Source: Gilliamella sp. Pas-s25 (GTDB lineage Bacteria; Pseudomonadota; Gammaproteobacteria; Enterobacterales; Orbaceae). Taken from it: a stretch of 64,000 nt of DNA. This document shows positions 10,457 through 20,190 of this stretch, in pieces. The notes beneath the pieces were generated by a model, which had not been told where the DNA came from, did not search any database, and saw nothing but the letters and a program-made list of their open reading frames with translations. The stretch spans positions 1 to 64,000 of the forward strand of contig NZ_WTEV01000013.1 in the NCBI RefSeq assembly GCF_009795885.1, in the 5' to 3' direction. Both the position numbers and the translations under genes were made by a program. The stretch's first letter is position 1, and each line of letters begins with the position of its first letter.

Positions 10457-11239
10457 TTAAAGCTGATTTAAACGTTGTAGCATTTGATCGGATGTTGAAA
10501 TCGCCTTGCTATTAATTTCGTAAGCGCGTTGTACTTGAATCATATTTACCAGCTCTTCAGCAACATTGACATTAGACGTTTCGGTATAACCTTGATATAG
10601 CAATCCTGCACCATTTAATCCGGGGGTATTTTCGGTCGGAGAACCTGAACTTTCGGTTTCTAAATAAAGGTTTTCGCCCACGCTTTCAAGACCCGCATCA
10701 TTAATGAAAGTATGTAAAGTAAGTTGACCAACTTGAACTTGTGTTGATTGATTCGCTAATGTCACATTCACTACACCATCACGCGCGACAGTCATTTTGA
10801 TTGCGTTGGATGGAATAGTAATAGCTGGTTGAATTTCATATCCCGCCGCAGTCACCAATTGCCCATTTTGATTAACTTGAAAAGCGCCACTACGAGTATA
10901 AGCTTGTGTGCCATCGGGCAATAAAACTTGGAAAAAACCTTGTCCGTTAATAGCAATATCACTACTGTTATCTGTTGCCTCTAAATTGCCTTGGCTATGA
11001 ATACGTTCTGTCGCAACCGGACGAACGCCGGTACCAATCTGTAAACCTGACGGTAATGTGGTTTGCTCAGAAGACTGCGCGCCGGGTTGGCGAACTGTTT
11101 GATACAATAAATCTTCAAATACAGCTCTTTGTCTTTTAAACCCACTGGTACTCACATTCGCTAAATTATTTGAAATAATATCCATGTTCATTTGTTGCGC
11201 CGTTAAGCCCGTTTTGGCAATCCATAATGATTTAATCAT
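10457..11239 (-). CDS. flgG: Flagellar distal rod protein
   Basis: The main distal-rod subunit. The 260-residue protein has the N-terminal rod/hook signature ([22 protein letters not shown] cut here: [15 protein letters not shown]), the central FlgG motif [15 protein letters not shown], and the C-terminal helix with [20 protein letters not shown]. Length equals the enteric protein. It lies 29 bases after flgF in the leftward operon and 10 bases before flgH. Confidence 0.97.
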   Translation of the reverse strand: MIKSLWIAKTGLTAQQMNMDIISNNLANVSTSGFKRQRAVFEDLLYQTVRQPGAQSSEQTTLPSGLQIGTGVRPVATERIHSQGNLEATDNSSDIAINGQGFFQVLLPDGTQAYTRSGAFQVNQNGQLVTAAGYEIQPAITIPSNAIKMTVARDGVVNVTLANQSTQVQVGQLTLHTFINDAGLESVGENLYLETESSGSPTENTPGLNGAGLLYQGYTETSNVNVAEELVNMIQVQRAYEINSKAISTSDQMLQRLNQL

Positions 11240-11268
11240 AGTTATTCCTACTTAATATATTGATAAAT

Positions 11269-12024
11269 TTAAGTCAGCGACAAAATTTGGTTCGCTTTTT
11301 GTGCATTTTCATCTGCGGTTATAATTTCTTTCATCTGCATTTCAAACTGGCGAGCATGGCTAATTAAATCCACCATAGCAGTAACAGGATTAACATTACT
11401 TCCTTCTAACACACCGGACATAAGTTTAGCTTTTGGATTATCTGGCATAACTGCACCTCGTTCATTACGTACTTGGTCAGTTAGTTGAAAAAAACCACTA
11501 TCACCACGGACAATCTCGTTACGCTCAAGATGTACTTTTTTTATTTTACCCACTTGGGCAATGGTGGTTGGTTTATTGCCCGCACCCAATGCAGAAAGTG
11601 TTCCATCGCTGCTAATAGTGATTTGAGATCGTTGGGGCACAGTTAAAACGCCACTATCACCAATTAATGGATAGCCTTGTATATTAAGCGTACCATTTTC
11701 GTCAATATCAATAGCACCATTACGTGTATAAGCTTCGCTACCATCAGCTAATTGCACCGCCAACCAGTGATCTTCGGTCAAAGCAACATCTAAATTTCTA
11801 CCCGTATAGTTAAATGCACCCATCGTTGAGTCAAACGTGGGCGTTGTTGCTGTTACCATAGTCCGTGTCGGTATATCATTGCCCACAACAGGAACTGCTT
11901 TCATTGCCGTTAACTGTGCACGAAACCCCACTGTAGATACATTAGCTAGGTTATTACTTGTCACTGACTGCCGATTTAGTGTCTGGCTAGCTGCTGACAT
12001 TGCTGTATAAATAACACGATCCAT
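11269..12024 (-). CDS. flgF: Flagellar proximal rod protein
   Basis: A proximal-rod subunit of 251 residues. N-terminal MDRVIYTAMSAASQTL followed by [14 protein letters not shown], a central YTRNGAIDIDENG, and C-terminal GSNVNPVTAMVDLISHARQF are typical of FlgF and distinguish it from FlgG. Between flgE and flgG, as in enterics. Confidence 0.96.
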   Translation of the reverse strand: MDRVIYTAMSAASQTLNRQSVTSNNLANVSTVGFRAQLTAMKAVPVVGNDIPTRTMVTATTPTFDSTMGAFNYTGRNLDVALTEDHWLAVQLADGSEAYTRNGAIDIDENGTLNIQGYPLIGDSGVLTVPQRSQITISSDGTLSALGAGNKPTTIAQVGKIKKVHLERNEIVRGDSGFFQLTDQVRNERGAVMPDNPKAKLMSGVLEGSNVNPVTAMVDLISHARQFEMQMKEIITADENAQKANQILSLT

Positions 12025-12038
12025 AAATAACCTTTAAA

Positions 12039-13250
12039 TTAGCGCAAATTAACTAATGTATTTAAAATTTGGTCCTGGGTTTTAATGGTTTGTGAATTAG
12101 ATTGGTAATTGCGCTGAGCAACTATCATATTCACTAACTCTTGACTCATATCAACATTTGAAGATTCAAGTGCGCCACTGGCTAATGCGCCAAATGTACC
12201 AGAATTTGCCACACCCAATACTTCTGTGCCAGACTTAATTGTCGAACGCCAATTATTATTCCCTGCTGATTCTAGACCGTTAACATTAGCAAAATCAGCC
12301 ATGGCAATTTGACCTAATAACATCGTTTGTTGGTTAGAATAAACGCCATAAATAGAACCATCATCATTAATGCTATAACCTACTAAATTACCTGGTGCAT
12401 AACCATTAATAATTGGCGTTTTGATACTACCTACTTCTTTACCCATGTTTTGCTGAGAACTATTGGCTAATGATAAAATAAAAGTATTGTCGGCAGATCC
12501 ATTTAACCCATTAATATTAATGGTCATTTCAGGATCACTAATTAATTTACCGGAAGAGTCAAATTCCATTTGTCCCACTTTTTGTAAACTTCCATTAGGA
12601 TCACTACTATCAAGATAATGAACATCCCATTGGTTATCGCCAGTTTTAACATAAAAGAGTTGAACATTTCGTTGATTACCAAGCGAGTCATAGGTGGTAA
12701 TGGTTGTAGAATAATTAAATGTATCGGCATCAAGGGCATTGACCGGTTGTTTAGCAGGCACTTTACTATTGGCATTTAAGTTTGTTTGCAAAGAAGCCTT
12801 GGTTGTTGCTGATGCATTTAACATTTCTTGCGAAATTTTTAATGGACCAGGTGCTGCACCTTGCTGCACTTGAGGCGGCGTACCAGTTGCAAGATAGCCA
12901 GTCAGGTAAAGACCATCAGCAGAAATAATATTTCGCTCAGCATCTAATTGAAATTGTCCGTTACGAGTATAGTAAGCTTGTCCATTACTATCCACTAAAC
13001 GAAAAAATCCATTACCTGAGATTGCCACATCTAGACTGTTGTTAGTGGTTGTGGCGGTTCCATCATTAAAATTTTGCATAACCGCAGCTACTTTTACCCC
13101 CATACCGACTTTTGAACCGGCATAGATATCGGCAAATGAAATGCTGGCGCTTTTAAAACCCACCGTTGCTGAGTTGGCAATATTATTACCGATCACATCT
13201 AACTGCTTTGATGCAGCATTCATGCCACTCACTGCTTGAGAAAATCCCAT
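12039..13250 (-). CDS. flgE: Flagellar hook protein
   Basis: The hook subunit, exported through the flagellar type III apparatus and polymerised under the FlgD cap. N-terminal motif MGFSQAVSGMNAASKQLD then NNIANSATVGFKSA; C-terminal SSNVDMSQELVNMIVAQRNY. The 403-residue length matches the family. The start at 13250 is chosen because AGAGGAT lies nine bases upstream and enteric FlgE begins at this Met. The longer frame from 13307 overlaps flgD and has no support. Confidence 0.96.
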   Translation of the reverse strand: MGFSQAVSGMNAASKQLDVIGNNIANSATVGFKSASISFADIYAGSKVGMGVKVAAVMQNFNDGTATTTNNSLDVAISGNGFFRLVDSNGQAYYTRNGQFQLDAERNIISADGLYLTGYLATGTPPQVQQGAAPGPLKISQEMLNASATTKASLQTNLNANSKVPAKQPVNALDADTFNYSTTITTYDSLGNQRNVQLFYVKTGDNQWDVHYLDSSDPNGSLQKVGQMEFDSSGKLISDPEMTININGLNGSADNTFILSLANSSQQNMGKEVGSIKTPIINGYAPGNLVGYSINDDGSIYGVYSNQQTMLLGQIAMADFANVNGLESAGNNNWRSTIKSGTEVLGVANSGTFGALASGALESSNVDMSQELVNMIVAQRNYQSNSQTIKTQDQILNTLVNLR

Positions 13251-13266
13251 CTGAATTTTATCCTCT

Positions 13267-13983
13267 TTAAAGAATTTGACGTACTTCGTCAATACCAATT
13301 GAACCAAGTATTCCTAAATCGAGTAATACTTTATTATTAACTTTACTATTGATAACACCATAGACCACTGAATAGGCTAATGATGTGGATGATACTTTTT
13401 GCCCATCTGAACTTGCATTGACTGAAAAGGTATAACTACCATCAGGCGCAATTGTCCCATCATTTAGCACACCATCCCAAGTAAAGGAACTTACGCCAGC
13501 AGGGATTGCACCCAAATCAACTTCTCGCACCACATTACCATTTGCATCTTGAATGGTGATAATCACTGAATCGGCATCTCGCACTAACTCAAAGCCAAAT
13601 GGAGTAGTAACCGTTTCTTTACCTGCATCTGAGCTTTCTAGTTCAGAGGTAGCGACTAAAATTTTATCGCCAGGCACCATGACACCCTTGCCGATCATGT
13701 TGCTCGCATTAACTGATAAGCTGTCATCGATCTGTCCTGAAACCATTCCCAATGTTGTATTTAGTCTTTCGATACCAGCTAAGGTATTAATTTGTGCCAG
13801 TTGTGATGTTAACTGACTATTATCCATTGGATTGGTCGGATCTTGGTTTTTCATCTGAGCAATAAGTAGTGTTAAAAAATTATCTTGCAGCTCCCTACTT
13901 GAATTACCATCTGATGAATTTTTTTGAATCGTTTGCGGATTTTTTACCCCTGATGCTGAAACAGCAACATTACTCACGCCCAT
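13267..13983 (-). CDS. flgD: Flagellar hook-capping / assembly protein
   Basis: The scaffold that caps the growing hook. The 238-residue protein has the conserved N-terminal FLTLLIAQMKNQDPTNPMDN motif and a C-terminal Ig-like hook-associated domain (SFTWDGVLNDGTIAPDGSY). Located between flgC and flgE, as expected. Confidence 0.96.
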   Translation of the reverse strand: MGVSNVAVSASGVKNPQTIQKNSSDGNSSRELQDNFLTLLIAQMKNQDPTNPMDNSQLTSQLAQINTLAGIERLNTTLGMVSGQIDDSLSVNASNMIGKGVMVPGDKILVATSELESSDAGKETVTTPFGFELVRDADSVIITIQDANGNVVREVDLGAIPAGVSSFTWDGVLNDGTIAPDGSYTFSVNASSDGQKVSSTSLAYSVVYGVINSKVNNKVLLDLGILGSIGIDEVRQIL

Positions 13984-13996
13984 AAGCTTCTCCTTA

Positions 13997-14401
13997 TTAC
14001 TGGCCTAATGTCAGTGTTTTTAGCATTAAACTTTTTGCCGTATTAATCACTTCGACATTCGCCTGATAACTACGTGAAGCTGAAATCGTATTGACCATTT
14101 CGGCAACCACATCAACATTCGGTTTTTGAATGTAGCCTTTAGCATCAGCCAACGGATGATGGGGTTGATAAACCAAATTCATTGGCGAGGGATCTTCAAC
14201 CACTTGCGACACTTTAACGCCCGCAATTGAATTGGTTTGACCATTATCATCCACTTGAAAAATAACTTGCTTGGCTCGATAAGCTTCTCCAGAGGTACTT
14301 GTTACGCTATCAGCATTAGCTAAATTACTGGCACTGACATTCATGCGTTGGGTTTGCGCCATTAATGCTGACCCTGAAATTGCAAAAATTGAAAAACTCA
14401 T
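13997..14401 (-). CDS. flgC: Flagellar proximal rod protein
   Basis: A proximal rod subunit of 134 residues. N-terminal [20 protein letters not shown] and [12 protein letters not shown]-terminal [19 protein letters not shown]. Five bases separate it from flgB upstream, a typical operon spacing. Confidence 0.96.
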   Translation of the reverse strand: MSFSIFAISGSALMAQTQRMNVSASNLANADSVTSTSGEAYRAKQVIFQVDDNGQTNSIAGVKVSQVVEDPSPMNLVYQPHHPLADAKGYIQKPNVDVVAEMVNTISASRSYQANVEVINTAKSLMLKTLTLGQ

Positions 14402-14406
14402 CTTTA

Positions 14407-14817
14407 TTATCCTTGCTGTAATACCGACATAACATTTTTAAATTGCTCACCTAAAAACGTTAAATTACTTTGGTAATGAATGCTATTGTCAATAAAGGCT
14501 GTACGCTCTTGATCCATTTCTACCGTATTACCATCAGCTGATGCCTGATACGGAATACGATAAAGTACATTTTGATTAAGTGTGACAGGCGCTTTTACCT
14601 GAATATGATGATCTGAGGTAATATTAAGTCCAACGTGATTAATGTTACTGTGCTTATTAAGCGCCTTACTTAACTCAGCATTAAAATCAATATCTCGCGC
14701 CTGATAGTTAGGCGTATCGCTGTTTGCAATATTTGCGGCTAATATATTTTGTCGCATTTCTCGTATATTTAATGCTTGCTGGTGAAAATTAACCCATGTA
14801 TCCAATTTATCAAACAT
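14407..14817 (-). CDS. flgB: Flagellar proximal rod protein
   Basis: The first gene of the leftward flg operon. The 136-residue rod protein has the [21 protein letters not shown] signature near residue 26, split here into [14 protein letters not shown] and QARDIDF, and a C-terminal [17 protein letters not shown] helix. Divergent from flgA, with 152 bases between the two start codons that must hold both promoters. I could not identify a convincing FlhDC or sigma-28 site there. Confidence 0.95.
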   Translation of the reverse strand: MFDKLDTWVNFHQQALNIREMRQNILAANIANSDTPNYQARDIDFNAELSKALNKHSNINHVGLNITSDHHIQVKAPVTLNQNVLYRIPYQASADGNTVEMDQERTAFIDNSIHYQSNLTFLGEQFKNVMSVLQQG

Positions 14818-14969
14818 AAAATCATCTCACTTTTTTTGATAGTGAGGATTTTAAGCGAATAAAAAAAAAGTCATTGAGTAAATAACGATAAAAATAGCCC
14901 TTATTTCAAGATTTGTTTTATGCAATCATAAAGTACAATCAGTTTATGCATAATTTGAAACAGATAAAC

Positions 14970-15629
14970 ATGATTAAAATCGCAAAATTAATACTCGCTA
15001 TTTTTATACTATTTAGCGGGTATCCTGTTGTGGCAAGTTCTTTTGATAAGCAGATTTACAATTTAATCTCTCAGCAATTTAGCCATAAAGTAGATGATAT
15101 TTCGATTACTTACCTGACCGCCAAACCACAATTAAGTTGCAATACGCCTATACTTTCGTTATTAAATAAAAAAAAACAGTGGGGCAACATGACCATTTGT
15201 GCTCAATGTGATAATCAGAAAAAATTTATCCAGATTAATGTGGCTGTGATGGGGAACTATATTGTAGCTAAGCAAGCAATAAGCGCTGGTACTATCATCA
15301 ACAAAGATCACATACGTATACAATCAGGTTGGTTAGATAAGCTACCTTCCGCTGTCATTTTAAATGAAGCTGACGTACTTAATCATATAGCTTTACGCAA
15401 TATTAATCTTGATGAGTCAATCAAAACCACAATGCTTCAAAAAAATTGGCTGGTAAAAGCAGGACAAATAACCAAGGTGATAATTAATGGTGAAGGTTAT
15501 CAAATAGAAACGAATGGCAAGACTCTTAGCAATGGTGTATTAAATGATAACATTAGAGTTAAACTAAATTCTAACAATATTGTTGAAGGAACATTGACTC
15601 ACCAAGGGGTTATTATTTTCAACAAATAA
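14970..15629 (+). CDS. flgA: Flagellar P-ring assembly chaperone
   Basis: A periplasmic chaperone for P-ring (FlgI) assembly. A signal peptide starts at the chosen Met (MIKIAKLILAIFILFSG) and ends near VVA-SS. The C-terminal SAF-like domain includes VAKQAISAGTIINKDHI, WLVKAGQITKVIINGEGYQI and LSNGVLNDNIRVKL, standard for FlgA. Start choice is uncertain: an in-frame Met at 14946 would add eight residues. Divergent from flgB, as in enterics. Confidence 0.9.
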   Translation: MIKIAKLILAIFILFSGYPVVASSFDKQIYNLISQQFSHKVDDISITYLTAKPQLSCNTPILSLLNKKKQWGNMTICAQCDNQKKFIQINVAVMGNYIVAKQAISAGTIINKDHIRIQSGWLDKLPSAVILNEADVLNHIALRNINLDESIKTTMLQKNWLVKAGQITKVIINGEGYQIETNGKTLSNGVLNDNIRVKLNSNNIVEGTLTHQGVIIFNK

Positions 15630-15632
15630 TAT

Positions 15633-15659
15633 TAATGATTTTTTTATTATTGCCGATAA
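15633..15659 (+). promoter_or_regulatory. Sigma-28 (FliA) promoter for flgMN
   Basis: TAATGATT at 15633-15640, an 11-base spacer, then GCCGATAA at 15652-15659. The -10 is a perfect match to the sigma-28 consensus GCCGATAA, the -35 matches TAAAGTTT at six of eight positions, and the spacing is exactly the consensus. It sits 49 bases before flgM, where enterics have their class 3 flgM promoter. Confidence 0.88.
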
Positions 15660-15707
15660 TAAAACTAAACAAATCACTTAAATCGTCAATTTGATTAAAG
15701 GTATTTT

Positions 15708-16001
15708 ATGAGTATCGATGCAACAAAATCCGTGACAAGCATATCAGGACTACTTAACCGTGATGTAGTGAATGAACAACAAAAAAATCAAACAGCATCT
15801 GTACCAACCCAAAACAGTACTAATGCAAGCACTACCGTGAGTATCACTCAAAACTCAATGAATCTGTTGCATTCAACTGATAAAGATATTGATATAGAAA
15901 AAATTGATAAAATAAAACAAGCCATTACCAACGGTACATTAGTTATTGATACCCATAAAATTGCAGATAAATTAATTAATCAATTACTGCAACATATTTA
16001 G
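15708..16001 (+). CDS. flgM: Anti-sigma-28 factor
   Basis: Binds and inhibits FliA until the hook is complete and is then exported. At 97 residues it has the FlgM layout: a low-complexity Ser/Thr/Asn-rich, disordered N-terminal half and a C-terminal sigma-binding helix region with DIEKIDKIKQAITNGTLVID and HKIADKLINQ. AAAGG precedes the ATG. Its own sigma-28 promoter lies just upstream, giving the usual feedback loop. Confidence 0.93.
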   Translation: MSIDATKSVTSISGLLNRDVVNEQQKNQTASVPTQNSTNASTTVSITQNSMNLLHSTDKDIDIEKIDKIKQAITNGTLVIDTHKIADKLINQLLQHI

Positions 16002-16029
16002 AATAAGTCAGAATTACAGGGATATATAA

Positions 16030-16464
16030 ATGTTAGAGCTCGATGACATCCTAAACCAAATAACCGAAATGTTACAAACACTCTCAGGAATTCTACAAAC
16101 AGAACAACAAATATTAATTGATAATAGTTCAACAAATCAGTTAAATGAAATTATTAATAAAAAAAGCCAGTTATTGATTCAATTAAAGTTACTGGATGAA
16201 AAACGCGTAACATTAAGTAAACAATTAGGTATTCATCCCCCCTATAACGACAATCCAACCATTGCAGCGCATTGGCTATCTATCACAGACACAACAAAAT
16301 TATTAGCTAATATAAATCGTGATAATGGATTAATCATCCAAAATCGCATGAATATTACCCAGCAATCAATTAACTATCTTAAAGGCATAAACAGTCCAGT
16401 TGTTTATACCAATAATGGCTACCAACAAGCCGATGTAATCTCATCAAAACGAGCCAAAGTTTAA
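16030..16464 (+). CDS. flgN: Flagellar FlgK/FlgL export chaperone
   Basis: A cytoplasmic chaperone for the hook-filament junction proteins FlgK and FlgL. The 144-residue, mostly helical protein follows flgM by 28 bases, as in enterics. The N-terminal part (LNQITEMLQTLSGILQTEQQ) and the LLIQLKLLDEKR region fit FlgN. AGGGAT precedes the ATG. Its clients flgK and flgL are not in this window. Confidence 0.85.
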   Translation: MLELDDILNQITEMLQTLSGILQTEQQILIDNSSTNQLNEIINKKSQLLIQLKLLDEKRVTLSKQLGIHPPYNDNPTIAAHWLSITDTTKLLANINRDNGLIIQNRMNITQQSINYLKGINSPVVYTNNGYQQADVISSKRAKV

Positions 16465-16607
16465 CGGAGAATTAATATTTGTTGATGGTAAAGGCGATAA
16501 ATACCGCCAAAAATGCCCTCTTATTAAGCCAATAATTTGTGAGTAATTAGGTCATACTGTTAGGCGTGTAAACTCTAATTAAACGATGAAATTTTATTTG
16601 ATTCCTC

Positions 16608-17738
16608 ATGGCTGACGATAATGATCTAGATAAAAGCGAACATCCCACCGATAGCAAAATAAAAAAGGCTAGAGAAAAGGGACAGATCCCTCGATCTCGC
16701 GAGTTAACTTCGTTGATAATCTTATTAATAGGCATCTCTTTGTTTGGATTAATGGGGTCACATTTAGTTAACCAGTTAATCACCATCATAAAATCAGCAA
16801 TGATGTTTTCGTATAAAACAAGCGATGATAAATTGATCGTCTTTAATTTAATTAACTTGTTAACCCATGGCTTTTGGTCAATTGTGCCAATTTTTTTTGG
16901 TTTAGTTATTATTGCCATATTCGCACCACTTTGTGTGGGAGGACTACTATTTAGTCTGCAATCAATTAAACCCAACTTTAATAAATTAAATCCTATCGCT
17001 GGTTTTGGCAGATTATTTAGTACTAAAATCTTTTCTGAATTACTAAAAAGTCTACTTAAAGTTATTTTAATTTCTATCGCATCAGCGTGGTTTTTAATGC
17101 ACCATTTTTCTGACCTGCTTGCGTTACCCCATATGTATTTAAATAATGCATTAGCTAAAGCCATACAGTTAGTGATTTTTTGTGGAATGTTAAGCGTTAT
17201 ATCGTTAATACCCATGGTTGGTTTTGATATTTTTTATCAAATATGGAGCAATTTGAAAAAATTGAAAATGTCAAAACAAGAAATTAAAGATGAGTTTAAA
17301 GAACAAGAAGGAAACCCGCAAATTAAAGGGCGTATTCGCCAAATGCAACAAGCGATTGCCAGACGTCGAATGATGAAAGATGTGCCAAAAGCCAATGTCA
17401 TTGTGACCAATCCAACCCATTATGCGGTTGCTTTACAATATGATGAAAAAACCATGATTGCACCAAAATTACTGGCAAAAGGAACAGATAACATTGCGCT
17501 ACGCATTAGAGAAATTGCCACTGAATATAATATACCGCTATTAGAAGCACCACCTTTAGCTAGAGCGTTATACCGCCATGGTGAAATAGGTGAAACGATT
17601 CCAACAGAATTATATACCGCAGTTGCACAAATTTTAGCTTGGGTATATCAATTAAAACATTGGCATAAATATGGTGGCAATAAACCAATCGCACCCGATA
17701 ATTTACCCATTCCTGAGTCATTATCCGTAAATAAATAA
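16608..17738 (+). CDS. flhB: Flagellar type III export switch protein
   Basis: An inner-membrane component of the flagellar export gate and the substrate-specificity switch. The 376-residue protein has four membrane segments in the first ~210 residues, a basic linker (IKGRIRQMQQAIARRRMM), and the autocleavage motif NPTH at residues 268-271. The N-terminal KAREKGQIPRSRELTS matches enteric FlhB. The start is supported by homology; the Shine-Dalgarno is weak. The 143 bases after flgN may contain a separate promoter. flhA follows after 17 bases. Confidence 0.96.
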   Translation: MADDNDLDKSEHPTDSKIKKAREKGQIPRSRELTSLIILLIGISLFGLMGSHLVNQLITIIKSAMMFSYKTSDDKLIVFNLINLLTHGFWSIVPIFFGLVIIAIFAPLCVGGLLFSLQSIKPNFNKLNPIAGFGRLFSTKIFSELLKSLLKVILISIASAWFLMHHFSDLLALPHMYLNNALAKAIQLVIFCGMLSVISLIPMVGFDIFYQIWSNLKKLKMSKQEIKDEFKEQEGNPQIKGRIRQMQQAIARRRMMKDVPKANVIVTNPTHYAVALQYDEKTMIAPKLLAKGTDNIALRIREIATEYNIPLLEAPPLARALYRHGEIGETIPTELYTAVAQILAWVYQLKHWHKYGGNKPIAPDNLPIPESLSVNK

Positions 17739-17755
17739 AGGCAATTACTCATCTT

Positions 17756-19843
17756 ATGATTAAATCTAAACTACTTACATTATTATCGCTTAATACGTTA
17801 AAAAATGGCCATTATCAGATATTGGCAGGTCCAATGCTAATCTTATTGATTCTTTCAATGATGGTATTACCACTTCCTGCCTTTATTTTGGATCTGTTTT
17901 TTACGTTTAATATTGCGTTATCAATTATTATATTAATTGTGGCATTATTTACTAAACGAGTGCTTGATTTTGCAGCATTTCCAACCGTCTTATTATTTGC
18001 AACGTTATTAAGATTATCATTAAACGTTGCCTCAACACGAGTCGTTTTACTAAAAGGTCACACCGGTAGCGCTGCGGCTGGACGGGTGATTGAAGCTTTT
18101 GGACACTTTTTAGTAGGCGGTAATTTTGCTATTGGTATCGTCGTATTTATCATTTTGGTTATCATCAACTTTATGGTTATCACCAAAGGGGCAGGTAGAA
18201 TAGCTGAAGTGGGTGCACGCTTTGCATTAGACGGCATGCCAGGCAAACAAATGGCCATTGACGCCGATCTCAATGCCGGCTTAATTGGTGAAGATGAAGC
18301 CAAAGCACGTCGAGCCGAAGTATCCCAAGAAGCAGATTTTTATGGTTCGATGGATGGTGCCAGTAAATTTGTACGTGGTGATGCAATTGCCGGATTATTA
18401 ATAATGGCCATTACCATTATTGGCGGCTTGCTCGTTGGGGTTGTGCAACATGATATGGCGCTATCTGATGCAAGTAAAACCTATGTGTTACTGACCATTG
18501 GTGATGGCTTGGTTGCACAAATACCGTCCCTGATTATTTCAACAGCAGCAGGGGTTATTGTTACGCGAGTTACATCGCAAGATAACATTAGTAATCAAAT
18601 GATTACCCAGCTTTTTAACAATCCGCAAGTATTAATTTTAACCGCTGTTGTAATTGGTTTACTTGGGCTAATTCCGGGCATGCCAAATTTAGTTTTTTTA
18701 CTCTTTACTGCTATCTTATCCATTATCTCTTGGTGGCTAACTAAACAGAAAAAAACAGAACAGACAGCCGCGCCTAAACAAGCTAATGTGCAAGCAACCA
18801 CGCCAGCCAATATTGAAGCGACATGGTCTGATGTCAATATTGAAGATATATTAGCCATGGAAGTTGGTTATGGATTAATACCAATGGTCGATCAAACTCA
18901 AAATGGAGAGTTGTTAGGGCGAATTCGTAGTTTACGCAAAAAATTTGCGCAAACATTGGGTTTTTTACCCCCTCAGGTGCATATAAGAGACAATCTTTCG
19001 TTAGCACCTTATCAATATAAAATATTTATCAAAGGCGGTGAAATTGGCAAAGGTGAAATTGTGAATAATAAATGGCTAGCCATTAATCCCGGCAATGTCA
19101 TCGAAATGATTGAAGGCACGCCAACAACCGAGCCAGCCTTTGGGTTACCAGCAGTATGGATAGATGCAAGCGATAAAGAAAATGCACAAATATTAGGTTA
19201 TACCGTTGTGGATACCAGTACTATGATCGCAACACACTTCAACCATTTATTACAACAATTTGCCAGTGACTTATTAGGACGCTTAGAAACCCAAGAACTA
19301 CTCGATAGAATAAAACAGGATATTCCAAAATTAGTAGAAGACTTTATTCCAGGCGTTGTGACATTAACTACTTTTCATAAAATACTGCAAAATTTAATCG
19401 CCGAAAAAGTGTCAATTCGAGATATGCGAACTATTATTGAAACAATCTGTGAGCATGCGCCAACTCAAAATGATGCTTATCAGCTACTTAGTATGGTAAG
19501 AATAGCTTTAGGCAGAGTGATTACACAACAATGGTTCCCTGGCTCTGATCCAATTAATGTCATAGGATTAAATATCAATTTAGAACGTTTGTTATTACAA
19601 GCACTGCAAAATACCAGCAATTTTGAACCGGGACTTGCCGAACACATTATTGAACAAATCAGACAAGCCATTAATCAACAAGATGCCATCGGCGCTCCAC
19701 CGGTATTATTAGTTAATCATGCATTAAGACCGATGTTATCGCAATTTTTAAGACCTAACTTTCCTCAATTAGTGGTGCTATCGAATTTAGAAATTACCGA
19801 TAATCGAGAGATAAAAATGACTTCGCAAGTTGGTGCTGAATAG
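17756..19843 (+). CDS. flhA: Flagellar type III export gate protein
   Basis: The largest membrane component of the flagellar export apparatus and docking site for chaperone-substrate complexes. The 695-residue protein has about eight N-terminal membrane segments, the FHIPEP-type signature (LFATLLRLSLNVASTR, GDAIAGLLIMAITIIGGL), and a cytoplasmic C-domain from about residue 330 to the end. Length and motifs are normal. It follows flhB by 17 bases. Confidence 0.97.
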   Translation: MIKSKLLTLLSLNTLKNGHYQILAGPMLILLILSMMVLPLPAFILDLFFTFNIALSIIILIVALFTKRVLDFAAFPTVLLFATLLRLSLNVASTRVVLLKGHTGSAAAGRVIEAFGHFLVGGNFAIGIVVFIILVIINFMVITKGAGRIAEVGARFALDGMPGKQMAIDADLNAGLIGEDEAKARRAEVSQEADFYGSMDGASKFVRGDAIAGLLIMAITIIGGLLVGVVQHDMALSDASKTYVLLTIGDGLVAQIPSLIISTAAGVIVTRVTSQDNISNQMITQLFNNPQVLILTAVVIGLLGLIPGMPNLVFLLFTAILSIISWWLTKQKKTEQTAAPKQANVQATTPANIEATWSDVNIEDILAMEVGYGLIPMVDQTQNGELLGRIRSLRKKFAQTLGFLPPQVHIRDNLSLAPYQYKIFIKGGEIGKGEIVNNKWLAINPGNVIEMIEGTPTTEPAFGLPAVWIDASDKENAQILGYTVVDTSTMIATHFNHLLQQFASDLLGRLETQELLDRIKQDIPKLVEDFIPGVVTLTTFHKILQNLIAEKVSIRDMRTIIETICEHAPTQNDAYQLLSMVRIALGRVITQQWFPGSDPINVIGLNINLERLLLQALQNTSNFEPGLAEHIIEQIRQAINQQDAIGAPPVLLVNHALRPMLSQFLRPNFPQLVVLSNLEITDNREIKMTSQVGAE

Positions 19844-19853
19844 TGATGCTTTT

Positions 19854-20084
19854 ATGCTAATAATGTGTAGTAATTACTCGCATTATTTACAAGACCGAGC
19901 ACAAATTTTGGGAAAAATTTACATATCAGAGCAAAGCAAAGGTGATCCCGAAGAAGCGAGTATCATGGTTTATGCGAGTAAAGTTGGAGGATTTTACATA
20001 AAAATCCCCAACTCGAATATAAGAACCATTGATCCTCGCCAAAAGGCGAAAATGTTAGAAACCAAACCAACCAAATCTATTTAA
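19854..20084 (+). CDS. Small unknown protein downstream of flhA
   Basis: An open frame of 76 residues starting 10 bases after the flhA stop, in the position where enterics carry flhE. It does not look like FlhE: there is no signal peptide and no recognisable motif. The sequence is soluble and basic at the C-terminus (DPRQKAKML). ATG at 19863 or an overlapping TTG at 19830 are alternative starts, and no good Shine-Dalgarno is seen. Position suggests co-transcription with flhBA. It could be an eroded fragment of a longer gene. Confidence 0.45.
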   Translation: MLIMCSNYSHYLQDRAQILGKIYISEQSKGDPEEASIMVYASKVGGFYIKIPNSNIRTIDPRQKAKMLETKPTKSI

Positions 20085-20190
20085 TCAAAAAAATAGCCCA
20101 TTGTTGGGAAAAATTAATAAATATATTGATTTAATTATATTTTTTATATCTACTTTTTGCAAAAGCACAACTTTCCTCCCATCTCACAAA

